From assembly GCA_038234975.1 (NCBI GenBank), contig JBBSUK010000109.1, positions 1 through 11,981 on the forward strand: a DNA stretch of 11,981 nucleotides, given 5' to 3'. Shown one piece after another: positions 1 to 9,019 of this stretch. The position numbers and the translations under genes were made by a program. The stretch is from Schlegelella_A sp038234975. GTDB lineage: Bacteria; Pseudomonadota; Gammaproteobacteria; Burkholderiales; Burkholderiaceae_C. The notes under the pieces are model-generated. The model was not told the origin of the DNA. It searched no databases and was given only the letters and a program-made list of their open reading frames with translations. Numbering within the stretch: position 1 is the first letter of the stretch; each line of letters begins with the position of its first letter.

Positions 1-567
1 GCCGTCGGTTTCGTCTTCTACCCGCCGAGCCCGCGTGCCGTGTCGATCGACCAGGCGGCGGCGCTCGCCGCGGAGCTGCCGCCGTTCGTGTCGCCCGTGG
101 GGCTGTTCGTCGACGCTGCGCGTGCCGCCGTCGAGGCGGCCATCGCCGCCATCCCGAACCTCGTGCTGCAGTTCCACGGCGACGAGGACGCCGAAGCCTG
201 CGCGTCGTTCGCGCGTCCGTACCTGAAGGCGATCGCGGTGTCGCCGAAGGTCGATTTGCTAGACTTCGCGCGCCGCTACGAGGGCGCTTCGGCGCTCCTC
301 CTCGACGCTCCCGTCGACGGCTACGGCGGTGGTGGAAAGGTCTTCGATTGGTCGCTCGTTCCCCGCGGCATTCCCCATCGGGTCGTTTTGTCTGGTGGGT
401 TGCATGCCGGAAATGTCGGCTCCGCGATCAGCGCGCTGGAGCCTCACGCCGTTGACGTGAGCTCCGGGGTCGAATCGTCTCGCGGCGTCAAGGACGCCGA
501 GGCGATCCGGCGCTTCTGCGAGGCCGTCCGCGAAGCCGATTCGCAGGTGCAGGCCTCGCCCACCTGA
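1..567 (+). CDS. trpF: Phosphoribosylanthranilate isomerase, 5'-truncated by window edge
   Basis: Isomerises N-(5'-phosphoribosyl)anthranilate to CdRP, the third step of tryptophan synthesis, in the cytoplasm. The frame is open from base 1, so the gene begins upstream; 188 residues are visible against about 200-220 for the family. An apparent ATG-type start near base 40 is internal, because the residues before it (GFVFYPPSPR) are the conserved family motif. Later come LQFHGDE (usually LQLHGDE), the LLLD...GGGGK.FDW block carrying the catalytic aspartate, the phosphate-binding SGGL..GNV segment, and VDVSSGVESSRGVKD near the C-terminus. The catalytic cysteine region at the N-terminus is outside the window. 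trpB follows after 14 bases, as expected for a trpFBA cluster. The identification is secure. Confidence 0.97.
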   Translation, partial: AVGFVFYPPSPRAVSIDQAAALAAELPPFVSPVGLFVDAARAAVEAAIAAIPNLVLQFHGDEDAEACASFARPYLKAIAVSPKVDLLDFARRYEGASALLLDAPVDGYGGGGKVFDWSLVPRGIPHRVVLSGGLHAGNVGSAISALEPHAVDVSSGVESSRGVKDAEAIRRFCEAVREADSQVQASPT

Positions 568-581
568 GCGGGATCACTTCA

Positions 582-1816
<1,235 letters not shown>

Positions 1817-1820
<4 letters not shown>

Positions 1821-2632
1821 GCCGGCTCGACGCGACCTTCGCCTCGCTGCGCGACCGCGGTCGCACCGCGCTCGTTCCCTACATCACCGCCGGCGATCCG
1901 ACCCGGGAGGGCACGGCCGACATCCTCGCCGCGCTCGTCGAGGGCGGCGCCGACGTGATCGAGATCGGCATCCCGTTCAGCGACCCGATGGCCGACGGCC
2001 CGGTGATCCAGAGGGCCAGCGAACGCGCGCTGTCGCGAGGCACCGGCCTCGTCGACGTGCTCGCCGCCGTCTCGCGCTTTCGCGAGGGCGACGACCGCAC
2101 GCCGATCGTGCTCATGGGATACGCGAACCCGATCGAGCGCTACGGCGTCGAGCGCTTCGCCGACGCGGCCGAGGCGGCGGGCGTCGACGGCGTTCTCGTC
2201 GTCGACTATCCGCCGGAGGAGTGCGCCGACTTCTCGGCGCTGCTCAAGGCGCGCGGAATCGACCTCATCTTCCTCATCGCGCCGACCTCCACCGACGCGC
2301 GCATCGCCGCGGTCGGCAAGCTCGCGACGGGCTACGTTTACCATGTCGCGCTCAAGGGCGTGACCGGTGCCGGACACTTCGACATCGCCCCGGTCGCGCA
2401 GATGATCCCGCGCATCAGGAGACACGTGTTGCTGCCGATCGGCGTCGGTTTCGGCATCCGCGACGGCGCGACCGCCATCGCGGTCGCCGGCGTCGCAGAC
2501 GCCGTCGTGATCGGCACCGCGCTCGTGCAGGCGCTCGAAGGCGCGTCGGCGCAAGACGCGCCGAGGATCGCCCGAGGTTTCATCGCCGACATCCGCGGCG
2601 CGCTCGACGCCCGTGAGAGGCACACCGCATGA
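1817..2632 (+). CDS. trpA: Tryptophan synthase alpha subunit
   Basis: Cleaves indole-3-glycerol phosphate to indole and glyceraldehyde 3-phosphate; the indole is channelled to TrpB. The 271-residue protein is a TIM barrel of usual length. The catalytic pair is E49 (VIEIGIPFSDP) and D60 (MADGP), exactly at the classical positions. The loop ALKGVTGAG and the phosphate-binding GVGFGIRD and VIGTALV segments are also present. The ATG at 1817 was chosen because it overlaps the trpB stop (ATGA), a GGGAG element (1805-1809) lies 7 bases upstream, and the N-terminus aligns with the family. A much longer frame opening upstream at about 989 is only read-through of trpB in another frame. The gene ends in a further ATGA overlap with accD. 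Confidence 0.98.
2615..2620 (+). promoter_or_regulatory. Ribosome binding site of accD
   Basis: GAGAGG lies inside the last codons of trpA, 8 bases before the accD ATG. It supports the accD start at 2629 and means accD can be initiated independently as well as by coupling to trpA. Confidence 0.6.
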
Positions 2633-3501
2633 GCTGGCTCGAGAAACTCCTTCCGCCCAAGATCCAGCCGACCGATCCGAGCGAGCGGCGCACGATCCCC
2701 GAAGGTCTGTGGCTCAAGTGCCCGTCGTGCGAGACGGTGCTCTACAAGACCGACCTGGAGCAGAACGTCTACGTCTGCCCAAAGTGCGGTCACCACCACC
2801 GCATCGGCGCGCGAGCCCGGCTCGACGCCTTCCTCGACGCCGAGGGCCGCTACGAGATCGGCCAGGAAGTGCTGCCCGTCGACGCGCTCAAGTTCAAGGA
2901 TTCGAAGAAGTACCCGGAGCGCCTGAAGCAGGCGCTCGAAAGCACCGGCGAAACCGACGCGCTGGTGGTCATGGGCGGTGCCGTGCACACCCTCCCGATC
3001 GTCGCGGCTTGCTTCGAGTTCGACTTCATGGGCGGCTCGATGGGTTCAGTCGTCGGCGAGCGCTTCGTTCGCGGCGTGCAGACGGCGATCGAGCAGAAGA
3101 CGGCCTTCGTGAGCTTCACCGCGACGGGCGGCGCCCGCATGCAGGAAGGGCTGCTCAGCCTGATGCAGATGGCCAAGACCAATGCCGCGCTGACACGCCT
3201 GGCGAAGGCCGGGCTGCCCTACATCAGCGTGCTGACCGACCCGACGATGGGCGGCGTGTCGGCGAGCTTCGCTTTCGTGGGCGATGTCGTCGTCGCCGAG
3301 CCCAGGGCGCTGATCGGCTTCGCCGGCCCGCGCGTCATCGAGAACACGGTTCGCGAGAAGCTGCCGGAGGGCTTCCAGCGCGCCGAGTTCCTCGTCGGCA
3401 AGGGCGCGATCGACATGATCGTCGACCGCCGCGAGCTGCGCGCGGTGATCGCCCGACAGGTGGCGATGCTGCAGCGCCTGCCGTCGGACGCGGTGGCCTG
3501 A
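2629..3501 (+). CDS. accD: Acetyl-CoA carboxylase carboxyltransferase subunit beta
   Basis: With AccA it transfers the carboxyl group from carboxybiotin on BCCP to acetyl-CoA, making malonyl-CoA, the committed step of fatty acid synthesis. The 290 residues match the family length. The N-terminal zinc ribbon has four cysteines, C31 and C34 (CPSC) and C50 and C53 (CPKCG). The crotonase-like carboxyltransferase domain follows from about residue 90, with TATGGARMQEG and the DPTMGGVSASFA oxyanion-hole region. The start ATG overlaps the trpA stop (ATGA). Linkage of accD downstream of trpA and upstream of folC is common in Betaproteobacteria, while the accD-folC pair is shared with E. coli. In E. 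coli AccD is known to bind its own mRNA through the zinc domain; whether that occurs here is unknown. Confidence 0.98.
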   Translation: MSWLEKLLPPKIQPTDPSERRTIPEGLWLKCPSCETVLYKTDLEQNVYVCPKCGHHHRIGARARLDAFLDAEGRYEIGQEVLPVDALKFKDSKKYPERLKQALESTGETDALVVMGGAVHTLPIVAACFEFDFMGGSMGSVVGERFVRGVQTAIEQKTAFVSFTATGGARMQEGLLSLMQMAKTNAALTRLAKAGLPYISVLTDPTMGGVSASFAFVGDVVVAEPRALIGFAGPRVIENTVREKLPEGFQRAEFLVGKGAIDMIVDRRELRAVIARQVAMLQRLPSDAVA

Positions 3502-3534
3502 GCGCCGAGCGCCGATGTTGTCGCCGCTTTCGGC

Positions 3535-4812
3535 GTGACCCTCGCCGACTGGCTCGCTCGCTGCGAGCAGCTGCACCCGAAGGCGATCGACCTCACGCTC
3601 GACCGTGTCGGCGCCGTGAAGGCGCGGCTCGGGATCGCCTTCGACGTTCCGCTCGTCGTCGTCGGCGGCACCAACGGCAAGGGTTCGACCTGCGCGATGC
3701 TCGAGCGGATCGCGCTGGCCGCGGGGTATCGCGTCGGGTTGCACACCAAGCCGCACCTGGTGCACTTCGAGGAGCGGTGCAGGATCGGCGGCGAGTCGGT
3801 CGACGGTGCGTCGCTCCTGCCGCACTTCGAGGCCGTGGAGCAGGCGCGCGGTTCGATCACGCTCACGTACCACGAGTTCACGCTGCTCGCGATCGCGCGG
3901 CGGCTGGCCACCGCGCCGCTCGATCTGGTCATCCTCGAGGTCGGCCTCGGCGGCAGGCTCGACGCCGTCAACGTGTTCGATGCCGACTGCGCCATCGTCA
4001 CCAGCATCGACGTGGATCACGTCGAGCATCTCGGCCCCGACCGCGAGTCGATCGGCCGCGAGAAGGCCGGCATCTTCCGGCGCGGCAAGCCGGCGATCGT
4101 TTCCGATCCGGTCCCGCCCGCGAGCGTGGTCGACGCCGCACGCGCGATCGGCGCCGACCTTTGGCGCAACGGCATCGACTTCCGCGTCGCCGGCGACCGG
4201 CAGCAGTGGAGCTGGGAAGGTCGCGCGGCGCGCTACGCGGGGCTTGCCTACCCGGCGCTGCGCGGCGCCAACCAGCTGCTCAACGCCGCTGGCGTGCTCG
4301 CCGCGCTCGAGTCGCTGCGGCAGGTGCTGCCGATGAGCGCCGGGGCGATTCGCGACGGCTTCGCCACGGTCGACCTGCCGGGTCGATTCCAGGTGATCGC
4401 CGGCCAGCCGACGATCGTGCTCGACGTCGCCCACAACCCGCACGCCGCGGCGGCGCTCGCAGCCAACCTCGACGCGATGGGCTACTTCCCGCGGACCCAT
4501 GCCGTCTTCGGCGCGATGCGCGACAAGGACCTCGGCGCGATCGTCTCGCGCATGGCGCCGCTGGTCGACGCCTGGCATGTCACCGGCCTGCCGCTGCCGC
4601 GGGCCGCGAGCGCCGAGGAGCTGGCCGCTGTCGTCACGGCGGTCGCGCCGGCCGCGAGCGTGGCCACGCACGCGAACCCACGCGAGGCACTGGTTGCAGC
4701 GACCAGCGCCGCCGAACCGACGGATAGAATTCTGGTCTTCGGTTCGTTCCACACCGTCGGCGGCGTCCTCGAAGTCGGCTTGCCCGGCAGGCGCGCTCCC
4801 GCGCCGAGCTGA
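3535..4812 (+). CDS. folC: Bifunctional folylpolyglutamate synthase / dihydrofolate synthase
   Basis: Adds glutamate to dihydropteroate (making dihydrofolate) and extends the gamma-glutamyl tail of folates, using ATP, in the cytoplasm. The 425 residues are close to E. coli FolC. The Mur-ligase-type P-loop GTNGKGS is at 45-51, followed by the YHEFTLLAIA and LEVGLGGRLDAVN blocks, the SIDVDHVEHLG metal/ATP region, REKAGIFR, and the C-terminal-domain motif DVAHNP at 297-302. GTG at 3535 is the start: after the accD stop this frame contains no ATG, GTG or TTG before it, and the resulting N-terminus (LADWL...LHPKAIDL) matches the family. There is no clear Shine-Dalgarno sequence. It lies 33 bases after accD, in the same frame, and is probably cotranscribed with it. 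Confidence 0.96.
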   Translation: MTLADWLARCEQLHPKAIDLTLDRVGAVKARLGIAFDVPLVVVGGTNGKGSTCAMLERIALAAGYRVGLHTKPHLVHFEERCRIGGESVDGASLLPHFEAVEQARGSITLTYHEFTLLAIARRLATAPLDLVILEVGLGGRLDAVNVFDADCAIVTSIDVDHVEHLGPDRESIGREKAGIFRRGKPAIVSDPVPPASVVDAARAIGADLWRNGIDFRVAGDRQQWSWEGRAARYAGLAYPALRGANQLLNAAGVLAALESLRQVLPMSAGAIRDGFATVDLPGRFQVIAGQPTIVLDVAHNPHAAAALAANLDAMGYFPRTHAVFGAMRDKDLGAIVSRMAPLVDAWHVTGLPLPRAASAEELAAVVTAVAPAASVATHANPREALVAATSAAEPTDRILVFGSFHTVGGVLEVGLPGRRAPAPS

Positions 4813-4854
4813 CCCCACCCGCTTCCCTTCGCTCCGGCACCCGCAACTTCCTCG

Positions 4855-5640
4855 ATGCTCAAGCCCCGGCGAGACGATGCGGCAGCGGCGGTTCCCGCCG
4901 ATGCGGTCGCCCAGGCGCGGTCGCGGGCGCGGCAGCGCCTGATCGGCGCGGTCGTGCTGCTCGGCATCGGCATCGTCGGCTTCCCGCTCGTCTTCGAGAA
5001 CCAGCCGCGGCCAATTCCGGTCGACATCCCGATCGACATTCCGAAGAAGGACGCGCTGCCACCGTTGGTGACGCCGCCGGCGCCGTCGGCTGCGGCGTCG
5101 GTCGGGCCGGCGTCGCCTTCGGGCCGCGCTGCGGCGCGCGCTGCGCAGGCAAGCGCAGCCGAAACCGTCATCACCGAGTCGCAGGCCGACGCCGGGCGCG
5201 AGGTCGCCGGTCCCGCGGCTGGCGCGTCCCGGGTCGCGGCGGGCTCGGCGCCTCGCGGCGTTTCGGCGAGTGCGGCTCGCGCCGCAGCGACGGCGAGCAG
5301 CGCGGCGCCGCGAGCCGCGGCCGCGACTTCGCCTGCCCGCAGCGACGACGGCCAGCGCGCCAGGGCGCTGCTCGAAGGCCGCGGTGGCGCTGCCCCGGCG
5401 ACGCCTTCGGGACAGCGCTACGTGCTGCAGGTCGGCGCTTTCGCCGACGCCGGCAGCGCCCGCGAGGCGCGACAGCGGGTCGAGAAGCTGGGCCTGAAGA
5501 CGTACACCCAGGTCGCCGAGACGCCGGCCGGCAGCCGCATCCGCGTCCGGGTCGGCCCGTTCGCCAGTCGTGCCGATGCCGATGCCGCGCTCGCCAAGGC
5601 CAAGGCCGGCGGGCTCGCTGCCGTCGTGCTGACGCTTTAG
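4855..5640 (+). CDS. dedD: SPOR-domain cell-division protein, DedD-like
   Basis: Predicted single-pass inner-membrane protein of 261 residues whose periplasmic SPOR domain binds denuded septal peptidoglycan. Residues 1-26 are basic and cytoplasmic. A hydrophobic segment at about 28-46 is followed by GFPLVFENQPRPI, a conserved juxtamembrane block of this protein group. Residues 75-185 form an alanine-, serine- and arginine-rich linker of low complexity with no domain I recognise. The SPOR domain runs from about 188 to 261, with VLQVGAF at its start and RIRVRVGPF in the middle. Position between folC and cvpA is the same as E. coli dedD, which is why the symbol is used; sequence outside the SPOR domain and anchor is too variable to prove orthology. 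ATG 4855 is the only start available after the folC stop; no Shine-Dalgarno is visible. Confidence 0.9.
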   Translation: MLKPRRDDAAAAVPADAVAQARSRARQRLIGAVVLLGIGIVGFPLVFENQPRPIPVDIPIDIPKKDALPPLVTPPAPSAAASVGPASPSGRAAARAAQASAAETVITESQADAGREVAGPAAGASRVAAGSAPRGVSASAARAAATASSAAPRAAAATSPARSDDGQRARALLEGRGGAAPATPSGQRYVLQVGAFADAGSAREARQRVEKLGLKTYTQVAETPAGSRIRVRVGPFASRADADAALAKAKAGGLAAVVLTL

Positions 5641-5662
5641 CAGGCCCGGGCGAGCAGGCGCC

Positions 5663-6238
5663 GTGTCATGGGACGAACTGTCTTGGGTCGACCTGGCGAT
5701 GCTCGGCGTGCTGCTGCTGTCGATCGTCGTCGGTCTGGTGCGCGGCGTCGTCTTCGAGTTGCTGTCGCTCGCCGGATGGTTCGCTGCCTGGTTCGGCGGC
5801 AACTGGCTCGAGCCGTGGATCGCCCCGCATCTGCCCGCCTGGAGCGGCTCGGCCGCCGGCCCCGCCGACTCGGCCTTGAACCGCGGCGTCGCGTTCGCAT
5901 GCGGGTTCATTGCCGTGCTGATCGTCTGGGGGTTGGCAACGCGGCTCGTCGCCCTGCTCGTGAAGGCGACGCCGCTCAGGCCGCTCGACCGGCTGCTCGG
6001 CGCTGCTTTCGGCGTGGTGCGGGGCCTTGTGGTCTTGCTGGTCGTGGCGACGCTGGTCTCCTGGACACCGGCGGCGACATCGCCGGCGTGGCGCGAGTCG
6101 GTCGGCGCCGCGTGGATGCAGGCATCGCTGCAGCGCCTGCTGCCGCTCTTTCCGGTGCGAAGCGCGCCGCCGCCTTCTTCGGGCCCGGCCGAGGTCGTGC
6201 GACGTGAACCGCCGGCTGCGATGACGAACAGGAGCTGA
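5663..6238 (+). CDS. cvpA: CvpA family inner-membrane protein
   Basis: Small membrane protein of the CvpA family, named for a requirement in colicin V production in E. coli; its molecular role is not settled, with envelope-homeostasis functions reported in some bacteria. The 191 residues contain about four hydrophobic segments at roughly 9-28, 30-46, 75-99 and 108-130. The early part LVRGVVFELLSLAGW matches the family. The C-terminus (about 160-191) is a proline- and arginine-rich tail likely outside the bilayer. The start is GTG at 5663, giving the N-terminus MSWDELSWVDLAML; an ATG five bases later is in another frame. It lies 22 bases after dedD and 4 bases before purF, an arrangement also seen in E. 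coli and implying cotranscription. Confidence 0.93.
   Translation: MSWDELSWVDLAMLGVLLLSIVVGLVRGVVFELLSLAGWFAAWFGGNWLEPWIAPHLPAWSGSAAGPADSALNRGVAFACGFIAVLIVWGLATRLVALLVKATPLRPLDRLLGAAFGVVRGLVVLLVVATLVSWTPAATSPAWRESVGAAWMQASLQRLLPLFPVRSAPPPSSGPAEVVRREPPAAMTNRS
6230..6234 (+). promoter_or_regulatory. Ribosome binding site of purF
   Basis: AGGAG near the end of cvpA lies 8 bases before the purF ATG at 6243 and is the best Shine-Dalgarno match I noticed in the window. It also settles the purF start against the out-of-frame ATG at 6238. Confidence 0.75.
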
Positions 6239-6242
6239 TGCG

Positions 6243-7769
6243 ATGTGCGGAATCGTCGGGGTGATCTCCAAATCGCCGGTCAACCAGCTGATCTACGACT
6301 CGCTGTTGCTCCTGCAGCATCGTGGGCAGGACGCGGCCGGCATCGTGACCATGCAGGGCACCAAGTGCTTCATGCAGAAAGCGCGCGGCATGGTCCGCGA
6401 TGTCTTTCGCACCCGCAACATGCGTGCGCTGCCCGGCACCGTCGGGCTCGGCCAGGTTCGCTACCCGACCGCCGGCAACGCCTACAGCGAGGAAGAGGCG
6501 CAGCCCTTCTACGTCAACGCGCCGTACGGCATCGTCCTCGTCCACAACGGCAACCTCACCAACGCGCTGGCGCTCAAGCAGGAGCTGTTCGACGTCGACC
6601 GCCGCCACATCAACACCACGAGCGACACCGAGGTGCTGATCAACGTGCTGGCACACGAGCTCGAGCGGGCGATGCGCGACCGGCCTTCGCTCGTGCCCGA
6701 GGTCGTGTTCGAGGCGGTGCGCGCGGTGCACAGCCGGGTGAAGGGCTCGTATGCGGTCGTTGCGCTGGTCGCGGGGCATGGCCTGCTCGCCTTTCGCGAC
6801 CGCTACGGCATCCGCCCGCTCATCGTCGGCGAAGGCGAGGGCGCCGACGGGCGCGAGGTGATGGTGGCGAGCGAGTCCGTGGCGATCGTCGGCACCGGCC
6901 ACACCGTGCTGCGCGACGTCGCGCCCGGTGAGGCGATCTTCATCGACCTCGAAGGGCGCATTCACGCCCGAGCCTGCGCCGAGGGCGCGAGCCTGAACCC
7001 GTGCATGTTCGAGTACGTCTACCTGGCGCGGCCCGACTCGATCATCGACGGCATCTCCGTCTATCAGGCGCGCCTCAACCTCGGCGAGACGCTCGCGCAG
7101 CGGCTCATCTCGACGATCCCGCCCTCGGAGATCGACGTCGTCATCCCGATCCCGGAGTCGAGCCGGCCATCGGCGATGCAGCTCGCGCAGCGCATCGGCA
7201 AGCCCTACCGCGAAGGCTTCGTGAAGAACCGCTACGTCGGCCGCACCTTCATCATGCCGGGGCAGGGCATCCGCAAGAAGTCGGTGCGGCAGAAGCTCAA
7301 CGCGATCGGCGTCGAGTTCAAGGGCCGCAACGTGCTGCTCGTCGACGACTCGATCGTTCGCGGCACGACGTCGAAGGAGATCGTGCAGATGGCGCGCGAG
7401 GCCGGCGCGAGGAAGGTGTACCTCGCCTCCGCCGCGCCGCCGGTGCGGTTTCCCAATGTCTACGGCATCGACATGCCGACATCCGAGGAGCTGATCGCGC
7501 ACGGTCGCAGCATCGAGGAGATCCGCCAGTTCATCGGTGCCGACGCGCTGATCTACCAGGATGTGGCGGCGATGAAGCGCGTGGTCGGTGCGCTCAACCC
7601 GAAGATCGCCGGCTTCGAGGCGTCGTGCTTCGACGGCCACTACATCACCGGCGACGTGAGCGCCCTGGACCTCGCCGCGCTCGACGCGCAGCGCAAGGCG
7701 CGGCCCGAGGAAGACGAGTCCGCCGACGATCGTTCGCGCCTGGCGCTGCAAGGCGCGCTCGAGGTCTGA
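6243..7769 (+). CDS. purF: Amidophosphoribosyltransferase
   Basis: Catalyses the first committed step of purine synthesis, replacing the pyrophosphate of PRPP with ammonia from glutamine to form phosphoribosylamine. The 508 residues match the E. coli-type enzyme. Met1 is followed directly by Cys2 (MCGIVGV), the N-terminal nucleophile of class II glutamine amidotransferases. There is thus no propeptide, in contrast to the Bacillus type. The glutaminase domain spans about 2-240 and includes QVRYPTAG and VHNGNLTN; the phosphoribosyltransferase domain follows, with the PRPP-binding motif VDDSIVRGTT at 367-376. The start is fixed by the catalytic Cys2 and by AGGAG upstream. The stop overlaps the metZ start by ATGA. 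The genes cvpA, purF and metZ form one tight unit. Confidence 0.98.
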   Translation: MCGIVGVISKSPVNQLIYDSLLLLQHRGQDAAGIVTMQGTKCFMQKARGMVRDVFRTRNMRALPGTVGLGQVRYPTAGNAYSEEEAQPFYVNAPYGIVLVHNGNLTNALALKQELFDVDRRHINTTSDTEVLINVLAHELERAMRDRPSLVPEVVFEAVRAVHSRVKGSYAVVALVAGHGLLAFRDRYGIRPLIVGEGEGADGREVMVASESVAIVGTGHTVLRDVAPGEAIFIDLEGRIHARACAEGASLNPCMFEYVYLARPDSIIDGISVYQARLNLGETLAQRLISTIPPSEIDVVIPIPESSRPSAMQLAQRIGKPYREGFVKNRYVGRTFIMPGQGIRKKSVRQKLNAIGVEFKGRNVLLVDDSIVRGTTSKEIVQMAREAGARKVYLASAAPPVRFPNVYGIDMPTSEELIAHGRSIEEIRQFIGADALIYQDVAAMKRVVGALNPKIAGFEASCFDGHYITGDVSALDLAALDAQRKARPEEDESADDRSRLALQGALEV

Positions 7770-9019
7770 TGGCCGACCCGAAGCGCATTCCCCGGGTCGA
7801 TCTGCCCGAGGGCACGCACCGCGACACGCTGGCCGTTCGCGAGGGCCTTCCCGCGACGCAATGGGGCGAGAACTCCGAGGCGCTGTTTCTCACGAGCAGC
7901 TTCGTGCAGCCCGACGCGGCGACCGCTGCGGCGCGCTTCGCGAACGAGGAAGAGGCGTTCATCTATTCGCGCTTCACCAACCCGACGGTGACGATGTTCG
8001 AGCGCAGGCTCGCCGCGCTCGAAGGCGCCGAGGCCTGCATCGCCACGTCGTCGGGCATGAGCGCGATCCTGTTGCTCGGGATGGGCCTGCTCAAGGCCGG
8101 TGATCACGTCGTTTGCTCGCAGAGCGTGTTCGGCTCGACGGTGGTGCTGTTCGGCCGCGAGTTCGCCAAGTTCGGCGTCGAGACGACGTTCGTGTCGCAG
8201 ACCGACCTCGCATCGTGGCGTGCCGCCATCAATCCCCACACGAAGCTGCTGTTCGCAGAATCGCCGACGAACCCGCTCACCGAGGTGTGCGACATCGCCG
8301 CGCTCGCGGGCCTCGCGCATGGCGCGGGCGCGCTGCTCGCCGTCGACAACTGCTTCTGCACGCCGGCGCTGCAGCGGCCGATCGCCCTCGGCGCCGACGT
8401 CGTCGTCCACTCGGGCACGAAGTACCTCGACGGCCAGGGCCGCGTCATCGCCGGCGCGCTGTGCGGGAGCGATGCGCTGGTCGCCGCAACGTTCATGCCG
8501 GTCATGCGCAGCGCCGGCATGAGCCTGTCGCCGTTCAACGCGTGGGTCGTTCTCAAGGGACTGGAAACGCTGGCCATCCGCATGGAGGCGCAGAGCGCTC
8601 GCGCGCTCGAACTCGCGTGCTGGCTCGAGGCCCATCCCGGAGTGGAGCGCGTCTACCACCCGAGCCTGCCGTCGCATCCGCAGCATGCGCTGGCCATGGC
8701 GCAGCAGTCGGGCAGGGGCGGCGCCGTGGTGTCGTTCGTCGTCAAGGCGGGCAGCGGCGCGGCGGCGGCGCGCTTGGCGGCGTTCCACGTCGTCGACCGG
8801 ACGCGCATCCTGTCCATCACGGCGAATCTCGGCGACACCAAGACGACCATCACCCATCCCGCGAGCACGTCGCACGGCCGGCTCACGGAGGAGCAGCGGC
8901 TCGCAGCCGGCATCGTGCAGGGGTTGATCCGCGTCGCGGTCGGGCTCGACGACGTGCGCGATGTCCAGTCCGACCTCGACCGCGGCCTGTCGACGTTGCC
9001 TCCCGCCGGCGCACCATGA
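7769..9019 (+). CDS. metZ: O-succinylhomoserine sulfhydrylase
   Basis: PLP enzyme of the Cys/Met metabolism family, expected to make homocysteine from O-succinylhomoserine and sulfide, the direct sulfhydrylation route to methionine. The protein has 416 residues. Y66 and R68 (YSRFTNPT) are the PLP-phosphate contacts contributed from the neighbouring subunit, D193 (AVDNCFCTP) pairs with the pyridine nitrogen, and K218 (HSGTKYLDGQGR) is the Schiff-base lysine. GDTKTTITHPASTSH near the C-terminus is the usual substrate-carboxylate region. Paralogues (cystathionine gamma-synthase or beta/gamma-lyase, MetY) share these motifs. The choice of MetZ rests on the GQGRVIAGA and FFNAW-type blocks (here SPFNAW) and on the purF-metZ neighbourhood typical of Betaproteobacteria. 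ATG overlaps the purF stop, and the stop overlaps the gltX start. Confidence 0.92.
   Translation: MADPKRIPRVDLPEGTHRDTLAVREGLPATQWGENSEALFLTSSFVQPDAATAAARFANEEEAFIYSRFTNPTVTMFERRLAALEGAEACIATSSGMSAILLLGMGLLKAGDHVVCSQSVFGSTVVLFGREFAKFGVETTFVSQTDLASWRAAINPHTKLLFAESPTNPLTEVCDIAALAGLAHGAGALLAVDNCFCTPALQRPIALGADVVVHSGTKYLDGQGRVIAGALCGSDALVAATFMPVMRSAGMSLSPFNAWVVLKGLETLAIRMEAQSARALELACWLEAHPGVERVYHPSLPSHPQHALAMAQQSGRGGAVVSFVVKAGSGAAAARLAAFHVVDRTRILSITANLGDTKTTITHPASTSHGRLTEEQRLAAGIVQGLIRVAVGLDDVRDVQSDLDRGLSTLPPAGAP

Noticed and set aside
2613..4727. Open frame of 704 codons on the + strand covering accD and most of folC
   Set aside because: Arg-rich out-of-frame shadow of accD and folC, both of which are intact in their own frames.
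3046..5910. Open frame of 954 codons on the - strand across accD, folC, dedD and cvpA
   Set aside because: It is antisense to four recognised genes, has composition-driven Arg/Ala/Asp-rich content and no domain. High GC at third codon positions removes stops from the opposite frame.
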